64,000 nt of DNA from Rotaria socialis (GCA_905331475.1 CAJNYU010002755.1:172417-236416); one strand, 5' to 3'; positions 1 to 12,757 are shown, counted from the first letter of the stretch. The notes: a model not told the origin generated them from the sequence alone. Made by a program: numbers and translations.

Positions 1-2890
1 CATCAATTACGGACGATTATATATATCGAAAAAAAAAAGAATATAATAGATTAACACGTTGAGAAGAGTGAAACGGACAAGTGCGGTCATATATGCAGAC
101 ACATCAGCATGATGATTCATCGTCAAACAAACAATCGAATTTTATCAAGAAAAGATTTCTGTAATTTCTACAGTCGCTCTTTTTGCTAATAAAACCACTT
201 CGGGTTTTCGCTATTTTACTTTTCGCAGTTTTTATTTTCGCTCATTTTTTTTCGCTATTATAATTTTCGCTCAATCGACACCATATCCTATGATGTCATG
301 TATTTGCCATTTTGTTTTCTGCAGAAGAAAATAATTACTATTCTCACTTTAGTTGGTATAAGTGCCCATTATTAAATTCCGGAACGCTACAGCTTACAGA
401 CTGGCCGTTTTGAATTCACGTGATCTGGATAGGATAATTTCAAGATAGTTCTTTGTGAATCATTAATGAATATTTTGGCATATTTTTAACAAAAATCAGT
501 TAAAAACTACTCTTACAAAAAAGATGTATGCAATTTTACTGGGTCAGTGTACGTGTTTACCGAGTTATTCATGTCGTGAAAATAGGAGGAATTTTGTAGA
601 TTTTCGAAAGAATCGATACAAGATCATGATTAATCATATATAGTAAAAGAAAACAACAATTAAATTGAATTTCATCTTAGTTATATTATGACAAGCGATA
701 TCATCGAAATCAATCATTAATTAGGGCAATAAATTCTTATGAAATTGCTGATTTTAGTTAAAAACTAGATGATATTCAAGTTTCACTCGTATACGAAATG
801 CGAAGCGAAGTAAGACTACGGATCTTCACGAAAAATCTTCAATTCAGAAAAAACTTGAATACTGTTTATGTCGACAGGATGAAATTTATCACTGAGAAAA
901 CTCTATTATTATTTAGCGATACATTTTTAAGGGTCGGTTCCGATTAATCAATTAATTATCTCCATGATTCATTATCTTAGATCAGCTGTAATTGAATAGA
1001 CCATAGTGGCTAACATATGTTCATGACATCACTTTAATTGTCTCGCAACAAATTTCTTTCATTTTTGTCCTTTTGGAATCATATTTGTGAGTGAGTGGAA
1101 TATCAGATTAAAGAATAGAAAAAATATGTCAGAAGTTCGATCTCGATACTATCATCTCCCGTTTCAATGAGTTTTCTATGATTTTCGGTACTCGAGATCA
1201 TCGAGTCACAAAATGATGAAAAAGATGCGTACGCCGAGAAAGCAAAAGCCAAAGCCAAAGCAAACACCCGACGGACTACATAAATGCGATGCGAAGCATA
1301 GCATTAATTGCAAAATGGTCAATTAATTAGAAAAATGTGAACATGTATCAAATCGAGAATGATTTGTTTTTCAAACAAACTTTTCAGCTCACTTACAGAA
1401 CCTCAAGTTGTTAAACAGAATTTTTATCGTAGAGGATGTCGTTGCTATATATGTCATGAATAATTTTGAACAATAGTTTTCAATTACAGTTGCGCTAAAA
1501 TAGAACAACTTCATATTCGTTGTTTTGCTGAAATTCAAAACATTTTTTTTTCATGTTGAATAATCTTTTTTTCCATATATTTTCTGATCAAATGTTTTTT
1601 TTAATTAGAGTGCTCCTGTCGGATCCAGTTGAAAACGAATTCGTCAATAGTTGGTGATAACATCAAACTAAATACAAAAACAAAAACAAAAACCATTTTT
1701 TTCATAGTTGTTAGCAGTTATATTAATGCTTTTTCAATCATCGCCTAATTAGTATTTACGTTTTATTGCTCTATTTTTGTTGTAAACTTCCGATATGAAG
1801 GCGATCACTCAACCAATGGCCCTGAAAACAACTAACGTTGGATATGTATATGTACACATGAATATATTTGTCTTTTCTATCTTCATTTATTTTTTTAATT
1901 TTAGCATCCTTTTCTTATAAGTGAATACATCTTGTATAAGTCATTTTTTGATTGTTTTTCTTATACTTCGTTGACGTAGAAGGGTGTGGGTGTTCCATTT
2001 TTACAATAAAATCATTAGTTTATCAATTAGAGACTGGAATAAAATTTGCAAAATATATCTATAAAATTCAGATTAAAGGATACAAACGATAACTGTAGAT
2101 GAGTGTCTAAAGTATGATAATCCATTCAAAGTTCACCATCGATTGTAGAAATTGCAGAAACTATCAATAATTCATCGTGTGTTCTATCACGATGTTTTGG
2201 ACATATATGATTATATATAGATATATGCGCAAGCATGGCACAAAGCGGAGAATGGAAAGTTAGCAGAAAGTTAAAGAATGATTCGAAATACGACACACTT
2301 TCCTAATTGAGTCTACAATACAACAACTGACGACACACAGATGCGCCAAACTTCATTTTGATGTACTGAATAAACAAAAATATTATCACACAAAAACTGT
2401 TCTTTCAATTAAAAAACATGATATCAATCATCGATATCGATCTCGACTCTACCTTTGATTGTGTGCTTTTAGTTTTTCTTTTACATACTTTTTTGCGAGC
2501 GTAGCCTGCTGAAAACATCAAACTCACCTTGCATAATAATGACTACGACTCTTATGTCTGACTCTATGTGATACTATCACCAAAATATTTTTTCACGGTA
2601 AAGCAATTTATTGAATTGCAATTAAAAACTATGCTTGAATACTCATTTTCAAGTGTGTGTTATAAATCTGACTATGAAAGGAAGAAGCAATAACTTTTAG
2701 CCATATAACAACATATATTTTCTTATTCAGAATCATTGATTGAAAACGATCGAGCAAAAAAGTACGAGTAATATCATTCTAACAAATATAATGTTAGCAC
2801 AACGCAAAACTATCCAAAAAGCTGGGTAAACATTTAGTTCAATTCATAAATTTGTTCTGAAATTATTTCTAAACTAGTGATAGCAGTGTA
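1..2890. other. Intergenic, no gene seen
   Basis: AT-rich sequence with no open frame that can be defended. It holds short simple repeats (AAAGCC-like at about 1236-1262, ACAAAA-like at about 1671-1692) and a telomere-like GGGTGTGGGTGT at 1982-1993. The last part is presumably the promoter of the membrane-protein gene that starts at 2891. Confidence 0.6.
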
Positions 2891-5889
2891 ATGGAAACTG
2901 GGGTTACATTTACTTTAGCTACTTTTTGTGTAGCTGTTGTTTTATTCCTCATCGCTACAACTGTTGTTCTCTCACTTATTCCAATTTATTTGTTACCAAA
3001 GACAGCGCAAAGAAGTACAGGTAAATCGTCATTCAATTATAGATTCATCTGTAAATACTAACTGATCGCATTTCGTGTTAGCATCAAAGAGAAGTAATGA
3101 GATCACGATGTATCTGAATACTGGCGTCGATATCAATTCTAGACGAAAAAGATATGATGTTTCACAATACAAAAGCGTCAACGAAGGTCTTGGCTACAAA
3201 TTTGGATCGGATGGTGAAGCAATGGTTAACTCTCTAGTATGTTTTTATCGGGTTCTTTCCTATTCAGTTACTGAAAACTAGAAACTAGTTGACTAAAATA
3301 CTGCTTGTTACTTTGATTTTATTATTGTCTAAGTAATAAGCTCTTTCTCTTCAATCTTATATATGCCGTGCCGAAGTAACGCTCTGTGCCGAAGTTACCG
3401 TGAATGATTTGACAAACATAAAACATTAAAAACTCAACGTAATTTTTTCGGTATCAATATTAATAACTATTTTTAATTTAATAGAGATATTTCTGTATAT
3501 CTCTTTTGATTTTAGTTGAGTAAAAACCCCTTTTTTTTTAAAGTCAGACCTGTCAAGGGATATATAGCATTTTTGTGAATTTAGAGCGATTAGTGTACTC
3601 CTGGTGCCTTTTCAGTCGAATATTCAATTTGAAAACTAGTAGAGTAGATCAACGCAGTTTTTCACCCTCTACAAAATGATATGATGGTGAACTGTACAAG
3701 CAACTTCTATACCAGGTTATATAGAGCTAAAATGCTATAATATTATAGCATTTTAGCTCTATATAATCTGGTATAGAAGTTGCTTGTACAGTTCACCATC
3801 ATATCATTTTGTAGAGGGTGAAAAACTGCGTTGATCTACTCTACTAGTTTTCAAATTGAATATTCGACTGAAAAGGCACCAGGAGTATACTAATCGCTCT
3901 AAATTCACAAAGATGCTATATATCCCTTGGCAAGTCTGACTTTAAAAAAAAGGTTTTTTTACTCAACTAAAATCAAAAGAGATATACAGAACTATCTCTA
4001 TTAAATTAAAAATAGTTATTAATATTGATATGGAAAAAATTACGTTGAATTTTTAATGTTTTATGTTTATCAAATCATTCACGGTAACTTCGACAAAATT
4101 TGCTTGTCGAAGTTAAACTTCGATAAGTTGTATTGTCGAAGTTATAACTTCGGCACAGAGTGTAACTTCGGCACGACATGTACATTCCTCATATTTTCAA
4201 CTCCTATAATTTGTAATATGTTTTATTTAATTATATATAAGTAAGAATAGGAATAGAATGTTCACTTAGTGTTGAACAATAAAGTGCTGCAATAGTCAAT
4301 TAAAAATTTTCCCGGACAGAAATTAGGAATTCACATTCATTCATGCATTTCTTCTCAGTTTTCAACTGTCAACTACTGCACAACACATCTAAGTTTTCTA
4401 AAAAGTAAAATTGTTGCATCATCTTTCGATTTCTGTTATGTTATTCACTTATTTGAAGATTTGATCTGTCTATTTTGTTTTAGATCGAACCACTTTTACA
4501 ACAAATTACTAGTAATGCCAACGGTGCAACCATATCAGAAGTTACAATCGCATCGTTAAATACTAGAAGAAAACGCCAGTGAGTTATAAATATGTTATTT
4601 AAAGTCGCCTTCTAGAAAAACATACATTTTTAGTACACTAACGAAACGCGCAAGTAGAGTAGCTATTTTAATCGTAAAATTTTACGTAAACTTTCAAGAT
4701 CAATGCACGAGTAACTGTCAAAGTGATACGTGTGCTAAAATACAACGCACACTCCCAAGTAAAGTAACAAATGATAATGCGGTTCTCCGGAATATTCCCT
4801 TGGTTGATGGTAGGGGAAATTTCTATGGTGTCATCGCTGATATTTCGGTTCTTGAAGTTTTATATTTATCCTCTATATGTATGTTATCTTTATTTTACCT
4901 AAGTAGTTTTCGATATTTTTGCGCTTTATTTAGCTCCGGCAGTATCAAGCACGGCTGGAACAACGCGTGTGCCTCCGTTTTCTATCACTTTCACACAAGC
5001 GCCAACAACTACTACGGCTGGTAAACATAAGAGAAAAGAGATAGAATGAAATAGAATTCAGATGGTTCAAAATTTTGGAATAGACACTGGCAAACCTATT
5101 TTATGCCTATAGAGTTTCTTAGGAAGAAGTGTTTAACTGTAGCCCTGATAAAGATGTGAGTGGTGAGCAACGTATCTGTTTGGAGGCATATCTTGTATGA
5201 TTAGAAACATGTCTTACCTTTCCTGGACATTTATAAAAAGTTATAGTATTGACGTTTCACAAGCAATCGGTTAACTTTCAGTCTGCTATTAAGACTAATT
5301 GACAGCGATGAAAACTATCTTTAACAGATTCACGATAGTTGTTCTTTATTCAATTTTTCTAGTTCTTATGAAATAACTGTTCGTTCATGCAAATACGCTA
5401 GAATCTTGATAAATGTATTCCACAAGCATCTTCAGAGAGCAATAGTATTAGAATATCCATGAGACAAACACTTTTTGGTCGTTATAATCGTAGTTCAACA
5501 TGTGGTATCACAGTAGAGTGTAGATGATGGAAAAAAACTGCTTCAGATATACATTTCTGTAATATTATACTCACGGTTCCCTTCTGTACTAACTGAGTTT
5601 TTGAATAATCATTGAACGAAAACACAAATCGTGTATTTTCTCTTAAGCATGTATCAATACAGGTGAATATTATGAACCAATTACTGGTCATACGTGTCAA
5701 ACATACATTGATTATGGTTTCTGTGATGGAACAAGCATTGTCTCCGGTTCTGAGATCAATGCATCTTTAGCGCAAGAAAACTGTTGTGCATGTGGTAAAT
5801 ACGAGTAAACTAGCATAAACGAGATCATTTTTTACTCCACTTTGTTTTCTTTTTTCAAAGGTAAAGGAATGACACAGTCGACTGGATAA
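2891..5889 (+). CDS. Single-pass membrane protein with SEA-like stalk and Cys-rich C-terminus (7 exons)
   Basis: Seven exons join in phase to 267 codons: 2891-3020, 3082-3236, 4484-4578, 4634-4809, 4934-5020, 5663-5794, 5861-5889. Residues about 7-36 form one strongly hydrophobic segment (signal anchor), so the rest is probably extracellular. The middle (about residues 65-150) ends its first half in RRKR, a furin-type site, and its hydrophobic pattern recalls a SEA domain; this is suggestive only. A Thr/Pro-rich linker (FTQAPTTTTAG) follows. The C-terminus has spaced cysteines ending NCCACGKG, like small extracellular Cys modules of the ShK type. A polyadenylation signal AATAAA lies at 5987-5992. 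Intron 2 (1247 bp) is inflated by a foldback element. I do not recognise the family. Exon joins are by eye and the start is the first ATG before the membrane segment. Confidence 0.65.
3366..4180. repeat. Large foldback (inverted-repeat) element inside intron 2
   Basis: The two halves are near-perfect reverse complements around a centre at 3741/3742 (palindromic core TGCTATAATATTATAGCA). The left arm is about 376 bp and the right arm about 438 bp. The right arm is longer because it carries extra copies of an AACTTCG/CGAAGTT motif at 4085-4150. The outer ends both read ATG[C/T]CGTGCCGAAG inward. There is no coding capacity. It is best read as a non-autonomous foldback DNA transposon; I could not settle a target-site duplication. 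Confidence 0.8.
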
Positions 5890-6887
5890 TCGATGCGGAT
5901 TTAATCTTCTACATCATAATTGACGTTTTGATCATTTAATCACGAAAACAAACTCTTTATAAGACAATATTCTGCACATTGCACGCAATAAAAAAACTGA
6001 AACGAACAGATGTATTTATTATATCTTAAAAATTGACTGAGCTCAAAATGTTTCGACTGAAACAAATTGTGCAATGCTGTTGCAATAAATGCCGGAGTGA
6101 ATCGAGTTTCAGCTTTTTTTTACAGAGGAAATCGTAAAACACCCCATACTGTTGCATCTTTTCTAGTATTTTTCCACACAGCTGTGTGGAGTTGACTTGG
6201 TTTAGCCTAAAATAAAACTTGATTTCCTACTGAATGAAATGATGCTGGTGGGATTATTGTGTAGGAATGCATATTTTTTTTTTCTAAATACTGCAACTTT
6301 GATCATTTGTTCAGCGTTATTTACAGAGGATGCCAGTATATGCGTATAACTTACAATGTGCTGCTGAGATATTCTCCTCGATTTCCATCTAGATATACAA
6401 TACTAAGTACCATTATACGAGTATATATATATATTGGCACACTGACTTTCATGTTTTAAACAATTAAATAATCTCTAGCGAAGAATTTTCCCAGAGATTA
6501 CCATTCTGTGAGATAAACACTCATAACAAAGAATCTAATTATCTTCGACTGGGTATTACGAGTGTGCATATCTCTAATGAAAGCTCTCAGGAAGTATCTA
6601 ATTGATTTCAAGAATAAAAAGTAGAGCACAAAGGATATCCCTAGTAGAAAGCTGTGAAAACCAAGTTTATAAGTTTTGGAAAATATAATTTTGAAAATGC
6701 ATTTAGACTGCACTCTATTTTTCGAGTATATGGAATTGAAGTACAATCTAGTAGTATTATGCTAATATTGTCAGTGAGAGATAACTGCAATAGCCATTGT
6801 GGTGAACATAGAGATTGTCGAATATGCCCGTCGGCATGATGGTGTGTTTTGTCATCTGCACATCTCTAGGCGTGTATTACATTAAGT
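5890..6887. other. Intergenic, no gene seen
   Basis: 3' flank of the membrane-protein gene with its AATAAA at 5987-5992. A short AT dinucleotide run sits near 6419-6434. Small open frames on both strands at 6498-6839 overlap each other and look like chance frames. Confidence 0.5.
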
Positions 6888-8035
6888 TACATTCTGTTAG
6901 GGATGCACCAATTCCAATTCCAATTTCTGGCTTGGAATTTGTCGCAATTGATTTAGGATTGGCTCTAAATGAGTGTAGAATTAACTGGAATTGATGGTAG
7001 AATGGATTATTCTTGATTAGCAGGTACTTGAATTTGCCAGAAATAAAATAAAGAAAGTGGGACGCATAAGGCCTTAAATCCGAAAATTGAGATTTTTATC
7101 ATAAAAGTTATAACCCGAGTCACAATTAATAACAAATTTGGAATCAGCGCAAAAACTGGCTCGAACAATGTATCTTTTAAATACTTTCAGCAACTGCTTA
7201 TTTTTACCGAAAATTCACTTGGGATACCGTTTAGGGCTCAGTCAAAAAATGAAACTAATCAGAATGCAACTTGGACAGCAGTAATTACCTGTGGAGCATG
7301 CAAAGTGCTTAATAATATAGAAAAAAGCTGTTAGCGCAATCCCTGTGGGATTAAAATGTGAAACACGATGAAACTTCTTTTCTGGAATTCGACTATCACG
7401 GTCACTGATGATCTGCGGAGCTTCTCTGTTACAGTCTGTATTATGATGTATGAAGTCTCTAGAAACCATCATAGACCGTTACAGAGAAATTTAATAATTA
7501 ATTAATTAACCGATTACCTGATTAATTAATTTCTCTGTAACGGTCTGTGGGGAGGGACGGGGATGAGCCCAAATTTCTACCCTATATACTTCAACAGTCC
7601 TTTCAGATCGCGTTTCACAAAAATCACATGCCTGAGCAGTAAAAGAAGTCATTTTTTATTATTGAACTGAAACCTGAGGAGTATCCCAAGTGAATTTTCG
7701 ATAAAAATAAGCAGTTGCTGAAAGTATTTAAAAGATACATTGTTCGAGCCAGTTTTTGCGCTGATTCCAAATATGTTATTAATTGTGACTCGGGTTATAA
7801 CTTTTATGATAAAAATCTCAATTTTCGGATTTAAGGCCTTATGCGTCCCACTTTCTTCATTTTATTTCTGGCAAATTCAAGTACCTGCTAATCAAGAATA
7901 ATCCATTCTACCATCAATTCCAGTTAATTCTACACTCATTTAGAGCCAATTCTATACCGATTTCAGACCAATTCCGACCAATTTTAGGAATTGAATTGAC
8001 TCGAATTGGAATTAGTGCACACATACATTCTGTTA
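6888..8035. mobile_element. Non-autonomous foldback transposon with 12-bp flanking direct repeat
   Basis: The element spans about 6900-8023 between identical copies of TACATTCTGTTA at 6888-6899 and 8024-8035, which look like a target-site duplication. The left arm (6900-7226) and right arm (7681-8023) are reverse complements over more than 300 bp with modest divergence. The ends carry TGCAC[C/T]AATTCCAATTC. The arms are rich in short AATTCC/GGAATT motifs near the tips. The central 450 bp differs and contains a second hairpin. No transposase frame is visible. Long terminal inverted repeats with a roughly 9-12 bp duplication suggest a Mutator-like relative, which is inference. Confidence 0.8.
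7472..7546. repeat. Short hairpin nested in the foldback element
   Basis: AGACCGTTACAGAGAAAT at 7472-7489 is exactly mirrored by ATTTCTCTGTAACGGTCT at 7529-7546, with an AT-rich loop made of TTAATTAA-type repeats. It may be a small separate insertion or the original centre of the element. Confidence 0.75.
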
Positions 8036-10431
8036 TATACGAAAGAGTGATTGCGCTTGAGCGGATAGAAACAAAGAGGGAACTGTCAAGCAATAGAACA
8101 ATGAGAGTTCATCAACTCAATGCGCGAACAGAAGAATACAGCGAAGAGGATAATGTATATGAAGTGAGCCGTAACGGTAAAAATCGTTACAGTCATTATT
8201 ACATTTGAGTAGCTAGTTATTAGATCATTTTTCATAGTTGATGTTTTCTCAATAGTCATATATTTTATTCTGGATAATCCAACTGTTTAAAAAATTTCTA
8301 CCAGTTACCAATTTAATATACACCATATAGATCATTATCTATGATTGATTTTTATTCATTTCTGGTTTACTTTTGTATTCACTGGAGTATCGTATGAATT
8401 GTTTGGCTCATGTGAGAAACAAAAGACTGATTATTTCTTTCCCGTAATTTTAGGTTGTGGAACGTTGGGAACGAAATCTCTTAACAGTTCTATGTGTTGG
8501 CGTGCATTGGTTCCATAATGTAATTATTATTTATATTTCTCGGTATGAGAGGTCTCGGAAATCCTTTTAGTTTTAGAGACTAGTTTGCTAATATTCCTTC
8601 TCCATATTGTCAACGATTTCTTTCATCACTGAGAACTGTTATCGCTAATAGGTGACGCTTGTTGACGCTCAATTCCCAACCATAATTATCAGTTGTTAAT
8701 TCTTGTGGAACTCTCTTTACTATCCTCATCGATCGATCTATTTATCATGCTTGATCGATTTTCCTCTCATGATTTTCATTTTTTTTCTTAGTTCTTCATC
8801 TTTATTGTTCGTTTTTTATGTATTAATAAAAACGACTTCATCACTATATGCCCAGTGAATTTGAATAAGCTGTTTATGCAGAATTTTCATTGTCTTCAGC
8901 CCGATAGTATTAAACTAAATCCATTATAATTTAGTCTGTGTTAAAAACAAAGAATAAAATATGTTTTCAAAATAAATTCAGGCTCCCAAATTATAAGAGT
9001 TTCAAACTGTTTTTGAATAAAATAACGTGGGAACCGACTTCGTTGATGATGAAAGTAGCACAACAAGAAGTTCAACAAATAAAAGTATCGGCGCACTAAT
9101 ATGAATTTATAAATACTTTGAAAATGCTACAATTAATTTTCTGACATTGAAGTACTCGCGATCAAATGTGACAAATCATGCTTGATAAGTTTTATTGAAA
9201 TTATATATTATGAGAAAAGACAATATTTCGCTCAGTAGCTAAGCTTATAAGAAACTCCTGAATTCTTTTATTAGTAAAAACAAAGGAATATGCTTTAATT
9301 TTACTTTTCTTTTGAAAAACTGAAAATTCAATCGCTTAGCCATTTATTGCAGTAGAATATTGAAAATAGTTTCAAAGAAAAACATTTTCAGTCGAGTCCA
9401 TTTTAAGACATTCTACCGGCAATAATGTGTAAATTTTAATCCTTTGTTTTTACAGATGCGCGATTCTGAATAAAATAGCTTGTATATAATTTGTTCTTAT
9501 GAATAAATGATCGAGAAGTGAATAGTAATGTAGAGGATTAGATTTGCATCGACTATTCATTTGATTGTGTGGTTCCTGTGCCTATGGAAAAGAAAACAAA
9601 GAAGAGTAGAAAATTATCTCGAATCTATTCGTTTACACATATTTACCACGTGCACAACAGTTCGCTTTAGCTAGAGTTGCATTGAGTTGAGTAGATGAAA
9701 TGATTCTTGTTCCATTACAAAAAACCGTAATCCGTATAGGTCAGGCATGTGTGACTAGGCACTAGTTCAAAGTATCCACGCTTAAAAAATCGAAAAAATA
9801 CTCGATAATTTTTCATTCAATTATTATTCGAAAACGAAATTTCTACAAATATTTCTATGTCGACGTTAAACTGATACTTATTTATGCATTACATCAATAG
9901 TAAAGAAGGAAATTTTTGATATTGTGTTACAGAAATGTATATCTGGGTCAAATTCTTCTATCATCGGCACTCTACTGTGATACTGCATGTAGAACTAAGA
10001 TTTACATCGAGCTGTAAATGCTTGTCTCATGAGCATCAAAACAGTATTGCTATTAATCTGTAAACGATGATTTTTATAGTTGCCGATCACTCTTGATATT
10101 TCGGTCAAAGGGAACCGATTCTATGTAAAGCTTTACTTCTTAATTCATAGAAGTTCGTTTAAAAAACAATGATATATTTCGTATAATGCAATATATATTT
10201 GTAAACAGATATATCAAAACCCACTCGTAGCTATCGTAAAGTGCCACTGAAATCTTTTCCCTGGAAAGATATTTAAGTGTTGAAAAAGCTTTTTAAATTT
10301 CAGAATCGTGTTCTAGATTCTCAATGCTTCAAATTATATTGCATTCTATCTCTTTTCTAGTCTACTTACAGATCGTTATAGTGAGCAATGTTATCCCAAG
10401 TGAGCAAAAAAATAGCGAGGACGGGCGACAT
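8036..10431. other. Intergenic, no gene seen
   Basis: AT-rich sequence with no supportable reading frame. Nothing beyond scattered short simple repeats is evident. Confidence 0.5.
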
Positions 10432-10695
10432 GACTAGTCCAGAAAGTCTGCTATATCCGTCAAATCTAGTCTAATACGTCTTCAATATCTATTGTGACTA
10501 GTCCGTGTGTCCTTTTACTCGTCTGGACTGGTCCAAGCTACCCCAGAGCATCGTTCTGACTAGTCCGTTTGTCCTTTCAGCCGTCTAGACTGGTCCAAGA
10601 TATTCCAGAGCATTATGTTCTGACTAGTCCGTATGTTCTTTCAGCCGCCTAGACTGGTCTGTTTATTCATTTACCCCCACCTGGACTAGCCCATA
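10432..10695. repeat. Tandem array of about 63-bp units with GACTAGTCC motifs
   Basis: GACTAGTCC recurs at 10432, 10496, 10558 and 10622, so the period is 62-64 bp over about four units. The last three units are well conserved (CTTTCAGCCG, AGACTGGTCCAAG, CCAGAGCAT recur) and the first is degenerate. The same 8-bp palindrome or near relatives reappear singly at about 11364, 11579 and 11647, so the array belongs to a wider repeat field. Confidence 0.8.
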
Positions 10696-11270
10696 GCAGG
10701 GGAAAATATTGTAAAAAAGGGAGAAGAAAGTTAGATTACAACATTAGAGACACTTATAACACTATTAAAAATCAGACTGGCGTCTTGACGGCAATCCATA
10801 ATACAATAAGCCTTATGTCTATGTATATATTCTAAAACGCAAATGGGTGTCTTCCGTATACCATGCGTGCAGAAATCACTTGATGGAAACTGATTCTCAC
10901 TACCCGAAAATTCCTTCAATGGTAGCTAGAAGGACTGTTCCTAGGCTAATATAAACTGTTGTATGTTCGTAAAGATTATTCTATCTTTTAAGTACACTGT
11001 CAGTCCGAATTCTGAATTATCTAAATAAATATTAGAAGGAAAAAAATTGTTGAATAAATTGTCCTGGTGAATTGCTAAATTAATGACTAAAACAAGACAA
11101 AAACATGAGATACAATAACTACCGTTTTCAATTTATTTTATTCAATTTCATCTGAATAATTTTGGAATTTATAAAAAAATATTTTTTATTCATATGAAAA
11201 ATTGAATAAAACTTAGAAAAAATTCGTATTTTAAAGCATCTTAGAATGACTAGAAATACTGATAAATTGA

Positions 11271-11680
11271 TCTCTCGATCAAATGGCTCAATGGTCTGAA
11301 CGATGGGTAAGTAATAGTTGGTATGTGTGTTCGAATCTAGTTGTAGTCATAAAATATTTCAGTTTAGACTAGTCAGGATCTCGTCATTATATAAGACCAC
11401 AACTCGTCATGTAAAGCGTCATGGACGCTCTTACTTTTATTTAGAATCATATTTTTGACGGGCGTCAGGATGGTACAGCATGTCTAGACTTTTTTTCGAA
11501 AAAGATTACGCATGACAAATAGAATGACTCCAGTCACTTTCATAGTCCGAACGGGCACTATGGACTATACGAGCTTTCAGACTAGTCCTGTACTAGGAAA
11601 TTTTGAGAAAAAAACTAGACTGGACGGCCGACTTGTCTAGAAAAAAGACTAGTCTTTTTACCAGTCTTTTGGTCATCTGG
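11271..11680 (+). repeat. tRNA-derived SINE-like sequence
   Basis: TGGCTCAATGG at 11284-11294 fits a Pol III A box and GTTCGAATC at 11329-11337 fits a B box, about 45 bp apart as in a tRNA. The intervening sequence does not fold into a complete tRNA that I can defend. GACTAGTC-type motifs follow downstream. A tRNA-derived SINE head or a decayed tRNA gene are both possible; the 3' boundary is arbitrary. Confidence 0.4.
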
Positions 11681-12271
11681 GTAATGATCTGGAAAGCGTT
11701 CATTAATATCAAGAGTCCATTCTTAGGCATTCCGTTACAGAACGTGAGAGAACGCGATTTCCTCAAAATGGAACTCAATCCTAATGTTTTCCAAATACAA
11801 TGAAAAGAAAACCATTCTGGTACTGAATGGAACGGTTTAGAAGGCTTTCTAATCTGATAAAGAAAGATTTTTCAACTATATAGGAAGAAAACATTCCGTA
11901 ACAGTATGGAACGTTGCAGAATGCATTCACTCTGATATTGAACGAGTTCTTTTCAGTAATGAACACATTCGTGAACTTATAGTACGTGCTCTTCATGAAA
12001 AAATATAGCTTTCCATATTCTGGTGAATGCGCTCCTTTCCGTTTTTTTCACGATTATTTTTCACTGGGTCGGCAATAAGAAACGACAACGAAATACAATC
12101 ATACCTATTATAGATATAAAAAATCTAACCTTATCGTAAGAAAAATAAAACTTGACGGAGATAAAACGATAACCATTTTTTGCAGGAAAAATTTAGCAAA
12201 AAAATTTCGATTTGATATAAGCGCGAGAATAATTCGAGATAAAACTCTTGTTTAAATAAATCGAATAAACA
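11681..12271. repeat. Repeat-derived spacer
   Basis: Contains diffuse palindromic-looking stretches (for example around 11800-11960 with recurring GGAACG/CATTCTG words). A segment near 12038-12066 reads CACGATTATTTTTCACTGGG and recurs nearly identically near 15720-15742. These are probably worn copies of a shared element. Confidence 0.35.
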
Positions 12272-12757
12272 ATGTCAAGTAATAAAATTTTAAATGAACT
12301 TATTATTGGAAATAATTTAACAAAAACGAATAAACTATTCTATACATTAATTGTTCGATTACTAAACAGAACAAATAAAATTTTAAATGAAATATTTTTA
12401 TATAAAATTCGAAGAGAAAATATTATTTTTTGTAAATATTTAATGATGAATAAATTAAATATAAAAAATAATAAAATAAAAATTGTTAATAAATGTCAAA
12501 AAGAATTAAAACTAATTCAATGGTTACAAAACCAAATTACTAGTGAAAACGTTTGTCAAGATTTATTACAAACAAACTCAAAATCATCCAATGATGATAT
12601 ATTAATTTTATATTGGCGTTCAATTTCATCGAGTAATCTTATAGAAAAATCTAACACGAAATTAGCGCCGCTAAATCATTTATTAATAAATAATCATTGT
12701 GAGTTTCCCAAATTAGAAAAATTATATCGAATGGATCATCGTCAATTAATCATTTGA
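12272..12757 (+). CDS. Small AT-rich orphan protein, 161 aa
   Basis: An uninterrupted 161-codon frame begins MSSNKILNEL and ends MDHRQLII. It is much longer than chance frames in such AT-rich DNA, has an A-rich context before the ATG (AATAAACA) and an AATAAA about 25 bp after the stop (12781-12786), as expected for a compact single-exon gene. The product is basic, rich in Asn, Ile, Lys and Leu, and predicted mostly helical, with amphipathic stretches near residues 20-60 and 75-90. There is no signal peptide or clear membrane segment. I do not recognise the family. Its codon choice is even more A/T-biased than the other genes here. Confidence 0.5.
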   Translation: MSSNKILNELIIGNNLTKTNKLFYTLIVRLLNRTNKILNEIFLYKIRRENIIFCKYLMMNKLNIKNNKIKIVNKCQKELKLIQWLQNQITSENVCQDLLQTNSKSSNDDILILYWRSISSSNLIEKSNTKLAPLNHLLINNHCEFPKLEKLYRMDHRQLII

